A DNA stretch of 64,000 nucleotides from contig JALIRH010000002.1 in assembly GCA_023055505.1 (NCBI GenBank), forward strand, positions 23,752,437 to 23,816,436. The letters run 5' to 3'. Every line of letters begins with the position of its first letter. Positions within the stretch are counted from its first letter, which is position 1. This document shows positions 56,777 through 64,000 of the stretch, one piece after another. Below the pieces are notes generated by a model. That model was given only the letters and a program-made list of their open reading frames with translations. It ran no database searches and was not told the origin of the DNA. The position numbers and the translations under genes are program-made. Source of the stretch: Callipepla californica brunnescens. Taxonomy: Eukaryota > Chordata > Aves > Galliformes > Odontophoridae.

Positions 56777-59700
56777 CAAGGGACTAGTGCTGTGACAGAT
56801 TCTGTGCAAAAAGATAAGTATGATTAAGCATATGTAAACACAGCTTCGGTTGCTGTACAAGCTTCTACATTTCATCTCATTTCTACTACTATCTTTCGAA
56901 GTTTGCATAAATCTTAACACCTAAAAGATAGTACTATGTGAGATGAATGACCGTGAAACATGTAAAGTTTCAAATTAATTATCTTTTAAATTTTTTTATA
57001 AAACTGTATAGGATTCTTTCATTCTTTCTAAAGGGAATATAATTTTTTATTCCTACTTTGTTCTTAGAGTATGTTATGCGTATGTTTTTTAACAAACAAG
57101 ATCTACCTGTCCTCATTTAAAATCACCAGATTTTAGAGAGTTTAAAGCAGTCTTTTTTAAACTGTCCTAAGTACTGGCAACCATCCCCAAGGAATTTATA
57201 TGTGTTTATATGAACATGGGGTCCATGTAATATTTATTTATGTCAGTTTATTTGCATTCCAGAATTCAGATCTGTAAATTATGCATTCAAGGCTCAGTGC
57301 ATCCAAAGGCAAGGTTGGCTGAAGTTTGCACAATAGCGGAGAGCCTGGTGAAGTATTAGAAAAAAATCAGCTATCACTGTAAATTTTATTACATATCTTG
57401 AAAACTAGCAACAGCGTGCATAAGTGAGATATGATGAAAACTTAGACACAGATAGAAATACTCCTAGAAAAACTATTTGAGTAATTTAGCTTATTCTGGG
57501 GGGATTTTCTTAATGCATTGATTTTGTACAGCAGAAATCTGTTTTATTGTTGCTAGGAATGTGGAAAGTGTAGGGCTGCTTTAATAGTAGTGCCTCTCTA
57601 ACTTTTTCCTTCAGTGAAATGCAATAATATGGCTGAAGAAGATAGAGAGACTGATTTATTAGAGAAAAATAATGAACTCACAATTATATAGCTTGGCCAA
57701 ATAATGATTAGGAGAATTACACAAACTCTAGAAGATATTACTTACGAAACAGACCTATTACAGCAGAGTGAGACTAGATGTATTATTAACTGTATTACGA
57801 TTTTGCCTTGTATGTTCTATTACACTAGATAATACACAAACACCCAGTTGGAGGTGGTACCCAAAGTGTTCACAGTGGAAAAATAAAGGGGAGTAAACAG
57901 CTTGCACCAGGATTGCGCAGTGTAGGAGTAACTGAGAAAGCAGTGAAGTCCAGAGCCCTATTCAAGGCTGCTGAATTTAGCAGTTTCTCTAGTAATTTCT
58001 ATTAATTGTACCATTTCTGATCTGATGGGCAAAATGAGCATTATTTTAGTAACACAGTTTATTTTTACAGCATGTTGAGATCATCCTGTTTGCATCTGTC
58101 AAAAATCTTTTAACACTCCTATACATAGCCTGCAACATTTCTATACAAAGAATAAAACAATCTAAGAATGGAACCATCCAGGCATGAAGCAGGATGCAGA
58201 CAGTATTGGACCATGAACGTGCTCATTAAAAACAGCTTCACGAGTGAAAACCAAACTACATCAACTGGGAGCCAGTTTTGTGTTGTTATAGGTTTTCATG
58301 ACAACATATATTAATATGAAAATAGTACTTTTCTTTGCTGCACCTAGGCCCTATTTAGAATGAGAATGAATTCTGCTTTTCCTCCTTTCCACATATTTAC
58401 ATACCGTGAAATGTAAGCTTTTTTGAGCAGCAGCTTCTTTGTTCTGAATCTAAAACTAAGCTTGTGCTCACCATTGCTTCTGCTGTAGAAGCCAGCTCTG
58501 TCTGGACTCTATTTTGGCTCATCACGATGATGAAACTTGACCTCCAACACAGCCAGTAAACTTCATTTTCAGTGCTGGTCAGGAGCCAACAGCTACTGAA
58601 GAGAGGTCAAGTCTGGAGCACAGTAGAGATGGACACAAAGCCAATGTTGACTCATTTTCTAAAGAGGGGGAGTGGCCCTTGCCATTGCTCCAGGCTCTGC
58701 TCACCTCCAGGGCACAACACCTTGTTTGTGCCAGGAGTTGGGACCCAAAAATGGGCCACTAGACAATTAGAAATTTGTCTGCGGTTTAGTAGGAATGACA
58801 CAAACACATTAACTCAACCAAAATTTTTTGTGCATTTATCTCTTCGCAGACCAATCCAACAAAGACAAGCTTATAGTTTAAGCTTTTTATCCTTTCAATT
58901 AGGCTTTATTCTCCCACAAGATCCATGTCACAACCTCTACTGAGGATGTAATGGATGTTGCTAATCTGAAAATAATGTTTTTACAGTACAGAAGAATCAG
59001 AAGTAATTTCTGTTCAGAGCAGAAAGAATACTTTAATTTTTCTGCAAGACAGATGTTTAGAGAGCCTTAGAGTAAACACCAGTACCATCTGCATGACATG
59101 TCACACTACCCAGATGGAAAATTACTACTTATTACTGGCTATGAGCAGAGTTGTGTAAAAATACCATAAAATTTCAAATTAAACAATGTTGGAAAATCCA
59201 TTTTTACTACCAGCAAGTATTTCATTATTTCAAAGAGTCTGAACAAAACAGCAACAAAAGAACTATAAGTAAATTAGCAAGGCTGACATAATAAGAAAAC
59301 ATGAATCTAAATTCATGAGTTATCAAATGTGTGAAGAACATTTTCTTTCAACTAAGAGATTTTAAAATGTGCCAAGTGCAAATATTGCTGAAGAAAGCAG
59401 CAGCTTGTATTTTCATCTTGGCAAGTGACTGCTGGCCCTGATTGTTGCCTCTTATTTTTCTAATAAGAATGGAAATATTGCGTAAGAACTGTACGTCGAT
59501 AGGAAAATCCATTCTTTGTCAGAAGATTTTGAGATTAGCACAGATGTAGCTCGAAAACTCTGTCCGGAGAGATACCTGTGTCATTTGGCAGGTTTGGTAG
59601 AAGGAACATATAGACTCCCCTGTCTATTTTTTTTTTTTCTATGTCCAATTAAATCTAGGTACTGTATTACATAGCAAAGTTTGAAATAAACCATTTAAAA

Positions 59701-62700
59701 GAGTTTTGAAACCGTATTCCAAGGTCCGTGGAGGAAGAATAAATATTTTGCTACTGACCCTGTTGACACAGAAAACATCTGCAGAGGATGCTGGACTATT
59801 TTTCTATCCATTCCCAAAAGTAACACTGAGAGAAAGGATTTCTAGGAAAGACAGTCCAGGTTTACTCTGATTCAGTTCTTAGGAATAAAAGAGAACTTTG
59901 TCACAGCGGCAGTGAATGGAGTGAAGCTTTTGTAATGTTGAGAACAGAAGTCCCCAGGTGTTCCTTGGTTTCCAGACACGTTTCTGTTTACAACAGTGTT
60001 TCATTTCAAGGGAATGTGCTTCATGTAAACACAGTGTCTCCTGTGCAGCATGGCTGTGGTGTCAGCTGAGGACAGCATCTCCTTCCCTCCCTGCTCCTGA
60101 GCCCTGAAGCCCAGAGTGCACTGCAGCCCCTGCTCCCTGCTCTGCTCCCTCCTGAATTTCATCAAAGTCTCTGTAGGCCCCATGGTGAGGATCCCTGCAG
60201 CCAACCCACTGCTACTTGTACCCACTGCCAGTTCGTCTACCTCTTGCTTCTGAAGCTGCATACATCTATTGCAGCCTGAACTGTGAATCTGCGACTTTTT
60301 CTTATAATTATTGGTATTATTTTTAATAAAGATAGTAACCCGAAAAAATTGTTCCTTTACTCTAAAAAGACAACAGTGCTTTAAGATGCTACAAGGCACT
60401 TATCTATGCATTGGCATGTCTCTCAGTTCTGGAGGCAGAAATACTGACAGGCAACCTCAGACTGTCCATCTGTACATACTGTCCATTTCAATATGTACGT
60501 TCATCAGCAAGGGAACTGAAATTTTTTTTCATGAAGTCCCACTGAAATTTCAGAAGAGAATTCACATTGGATCTTCTTTTAGTCAAATATAGCAGGGTAT
60601 ATTAAATTAAAGCCAATTGATTTGGAGGCTTTTGTTGCTAAACAATGGTTGGATCATAAAAGACAGATCTGTTAGAATACATCAGAAAATTTAAGTGAGA
60701 TCCATGCTGAAAGCTGGCTAGTAGGGCATAATGAGTACTAATTGTCTCTACTAACTTCTACTGCAGATTTGCTGAGTTTAAAAGCATAATCTCTGTAATA
60801 ATGAGTTCTGCATTATTTTCTAACTGCCCACAAGGCAAACTCATGATCACGTCTGAAGAGTCATGCCACATTCTCTCTTTATTTTGGTCTTTCTCATACA
60901 AATTCTGCAGAGTGAATTTCCTTTCAGCTACGTCTACATATTCCTGTTGCCATCATGTAGATTCTCCAGCCTACATGTGCTTGCCTCTTGCCCTGCACGT
61001 GAATTGGTAGAAGAGCTGGTAAAGGTCAGCGTGCTACACTGATTTTTTCTAAGAGTTTCAACAGTATTTCAGTATTTATCTATGGGTACTTCCAATGTTC
61101 ACAGTGAAGTCTTCATACCATTTTTTTTCCCCACTGTTTCTGTGATGTGTATGAATATAAATAATTTGCTTTAGATAGAATAGCTGCTAGTGACTGACAG
61201 TAGCTGAAACAAGAGCTAAAATTCTCTCTCCTTTGATTTCTTTGCAGAATACCACAGCAACAATTGTGTTTGTCAAAACTGTCCTGAACTCCATGTGAGC
61301 TGAATGAGAACCAAAGCATGTACAGGCTCTAGCCCAGCAATGTGTTCCAAGGTTTATGGCACAGTGTGAATCCCCTGAGGAAATGCATCCTCCTCTTCCT
61401 CCACTTGAAGCAGGTGATTTAGCTGAGGCAAGCCCTATTGCATCTCCTTTGCTTGCAGGATTGTGATATGCTTCAAACTATACTGGACACAGCTGCATGT
61501 ATCTTAAATTGACTTTCTAAGTCTAGAGTGCACTACTTCTTGTGCAGTTAAGTGACTTAACTCCTGGGCATGTGAACTCCAGCTTCCTTCTAAAAGATTT
61601 CCTCTCCTAACAGGTAAATTCCTTTATGTAATACTTATTTACTGGTAGAATAGCACTTCCTGCTACCAGTGAAGATACAGTTCTCCTGACCTTACTGAAG
61701 ATCCTATATATATGATCGAAGATCATATAATCATTGTGACCTGAATTTATTAGCATGTGTCTGGCACATATTCAGCATTAGACCTCAGATATTGATCAGC
61801 TTTTCAGTCATAAATAGAATTTTGAATTATATTTGTAACTAAAATATTCTAGACCTTCCACTTTAAAATTTTTCGAAATGTAAATATTTACCTCTCTTTT
61901 ATTTTAATTTTCATCTAGCATTATGGTCATTTATTTTGTACTATAAATTCAAGTTAACAATCAATAAAACCCTAAGTACTTCCTGGAGCAGCTTAATGTC
62001 CAACAGGAAACAATAAGAAAAAGCCTACAGACAGGAAAACAAGAACTTCTAAAGTCTAGCACAAGGTAACATATTTGAGTTGTTTTTTTAACAAGATTTA
62101 AGTGTTGAAATCTCTTAGATGAACCAGAGGTGACTGTACTATAACACATACAAACTTACCCACTAAAATGAGAGAAATCAAGACATTTATGAAATTACTA
62201 GTGAACTGACTTCTGAAAGGTTTATCTTAAATTTTTAACTAGTGGCTTAGAAATATGGTCACAAAAGGTAATGCATCCTGTAATTTGTATATTGATATAA
62301 AACTAATATCCCTTGTTTCCTAGGGGAAAAAAGACAAACCTGAAATAAGAAATCTTGCAGGTAAACTGTTTTGAAAGGAATGGACAGGATTTGCTAAAAA
62401 AAAGCTACTGAATGCTTTTGTAGTGGGGTTTTCCTGAAGTGTTTCCCACTGTCTCCTAAAATCTGGTGATTTAAAGTATTCCAAGCTACTGTTTAACATC
62501 CAAGTTACTGACCTCAGAGGCAGAAACCTCTGGCTTGTGTGAACAAAGAAGCATGGAGGAAAAAGTTTTGTCTTTCACACAATCTTCTGGAAACAGATTT
62601 TTCAGGACACAAAGTTTGACTCAACTGGCTTAGCCTGTAAGTACAGCTGTGTGTTCTTACAGAAATTGCAGTGTCACTGTCTGTCAATCACTCCTACAAA

Positions 62701-63360
62701 GCAGAATAAGTGTACCCAATCCATTTCTAACAATTGTCTCTATCATCTGTTGTGCTTTACACAAAAGACTTTCTCAAATTATTTTGCACTTCTCATTCCA
62801 CTCTGTGCTTTCTGTAGCCTTCCACTCTACCTCTCAGACATGTAAACAGTATTTTAGTGTCATTAGGAAGACACTACTATACTTCCTTCAATGTATTTTA
62901 TAATTTGATTTTAAATTTAATATTGAAAAGATATACTTTCAAAATACTCTTTGCTATGAATTATTATATTCCAGTAACAGCTAAAGAAGTGCAAAAAGAA
63001 CTGTACTTGTTTTTAAATCCTTTTAGTTCTTGTTTTCATAAAGGTTAACAGTGAGGGAAATAGGTGGAGTGGGGTCTGATGGGAGAGAGAGATATCATCA
63101 GGATAGCTTGAGAGGAGAAGTTAATTTTCAAGAAAAGATGAAATCCATTCTTCATATAGCATAGGCTTTTCATCCTGTGAGTCAGGGTTTGTCCCAAAGT
63201 AATCTAAAAAGTCCAAGCATATATTATAACATCTGAATTTTGCCTACTCTGTGTCAGCTTACGAATAAGTTTCCCAAACTTTCTCTAAAGGGTTTCAAAT
63301 ATTTTGGCTATCTGGATTTTCTTTTTAATTCATACTGCAATACAAATCTTTTACATAATT
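56777..63360. other. Intergenic DNA with one GC-richer patch
   Basis: About 6.6 kb, mostly AT-rich, without a recognised gene or transposon. The patch at 60000-60350 is described separately. Frames of 62-123 codons lack recognisable domains. Confidence 0.45.
60001..60350 (-). other. GC-richer patch with a 132-codon minus-strand frame
   Basis: From about 60030 to 60260 the sequence is clearly richer in C and CT words (for example CTCCTTCCCTCCCTGCTCCT). The minus-strand frame 60399-60001 includes LAVGTSSSGLAAGILTMGPT, then KFRREQSREQGLQCTLGFRA. I do not recognise a protein family. No splice sites or promoter were evident. It could be an unlisted repeat, a processed pseudogene fragment, or chance. 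Confidence 0.25.
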
Positions 63361-63432
63361 ATCAATGGTTTACGAGCTGGCTCTGCTCAGTTCTATGAGT
63401 AACGGGGTGGGGGGACACATGGACCCACACTG
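63361..63432 (-). mobile_element. Short LTR fragment, same family as the 39/41-kb pair
   Basis: On the minus strand, GTGTGGGTCCATGTGTCCCC, then the end GAGCCAGCTCGTAAACCATT matches the last 70 or so bases of the LTRs at 38974-39539 and 40861-41415 (which have GTGTGGGTCCGTGGGTCCCC ... GTAAACTGTTGA). Sequence farther to the right does not continue the LTR, so this is a terminal fragment. Confidence 0.6.
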
Positions 63433-64000
63433 AGTTCCATTGAGACTCCAGGAGAAATTAAATTGGTTTAGCTGATGGAGAATTCATATTTTCTGAACTG
63501 CGGTAACTTTAGAAATGTTTTTGGTTATCTGTATCTACAAAACAGAAGATTTCTGATATTTTTTCTCTCCTTCTTATACTGAGATGGTTGTAAAAGCAGA
63601 AGTATAAAACAAAGATGTTAACAAGATGTTAATACGATATTAACTGGGAAAAGAAAGCAGTTTAAAGGGTTAAATAAATAAATAAAGTTTGGGTTGAAGG
63701 TTTGACTTATTTACTGCTCCTCATTTTGTAGAAGGTAAGATACAGTCCTCTAAGTTATTAAGAAAGTAGCAGAAAAATAGAAAAAGCTATGCTCAGATTT
63801 TCTGAATAAGCAAACAAATAAATAAATAAATAAGGTCAGAAACCCATAAACTTGTTACAAATTACCATGCAGAAGAGAATGCTCTCAGATGTTGCTGAAT
63901 GCCAATTATAACACCTCAAAATACAAATAATTCAACAGGTTAATCCCTGTGTTCCACTCTTAGAAGATCCATAAATCATTTATTTTTGTAACCAAAGGGA
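63433..64000. other. Intergenic DNA, nothing recognised
   Basis: AT-rich, with a short (AAAT)n at 63814-63833. No gene recognised up to the window end. Confidence 0.5.
63814..63833. repeat. (AAAT)n tetranucleotide repeat
   Basis: About five AAAT/AATA units in tandem. A minor microsatellite. Confidence 0.8.

Noticed and set aside
58572..58943. 123-codon + frame
   Set aside because: No recognisable domain, no splice or promoter evidence, and typical amino-acid noise. Kept as unclassified intergenic DNA.
1..64000. CRISPR array, operon, riboswitch or prokaryotic mobile system
   Set aside because: The window is vertebrate nuclear DNA with spliced exons and CR1 LINEs. No regularly spaced direct repeats or dense coding were seen.

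Overview
This is a nuclear genomic window from a bird. The evidence is the density of 5'-truncated CR1 LINE copies ending in ATTCTATG-type octamers, several avian-style solo LTRs, and vertebrate GT-AG exons. A galliform such as chicken is likely, but I cannot fix the species from sequence alone. The window is AT-rich, and the only protein-coding gene I can support is the 3' end of MMP16 (membrane-type matrix metalloproteinase 3) on the + strand.

Layout. About 1-6.9 kb holds the last three coding exons of MMP16 (380-530, 3583-3698, 6558-6892) and their introns. They encode the last 200 residues: the end of the hemopexin propeller, the stem, the transmembrane helix and a 20-residue cytoplasmic tail. 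The second intron carries one antisense CR1. About 6.9-18 kb is non-coding and almost free of transposons. It is best read as a very long MMP16 3' UTR, with several AATAAA signals and a well-formed terminal signal at 17966.

From 18 to 64 kb I see no gene. The segment is a patchwork of CR1 copies on both strands (18.8-20.5, 21.6-22.1, 23.3-23.6, 24.8-26.7, 33.8-34.8, 36.1-36.6, 46.0-46.9, 47.7, 49.5-50.4, 55.3-55.5 and 55.7-56.8 kb), two old L3-like CR1 relics (about 28.5-29.8 and 42.7-43.1 kb), LTR remnants, simple repeats and unrecognised DNA. The LTRs are one solo copy inside a CR1 (25349-26080, duplicated GAGGC at both ends), one degraded ERVL-type copy (about 27.26-27.89 kb), and an inverted pair of one family (38974-39539 and 40861-41415) with a third short fragment near 63.4 kb.

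I did not find a novel biological system. The points most worth checking are the 11-kb 3' UTR hypothesis, the independently inserted inverted LTR pair, the CR1 with a fold-back 3' end, the non-colinear CR1 mosaic, and a few unclassified blocks at 31.6-32.7, 47.1-47.65 and 60.0-60.35 kb.
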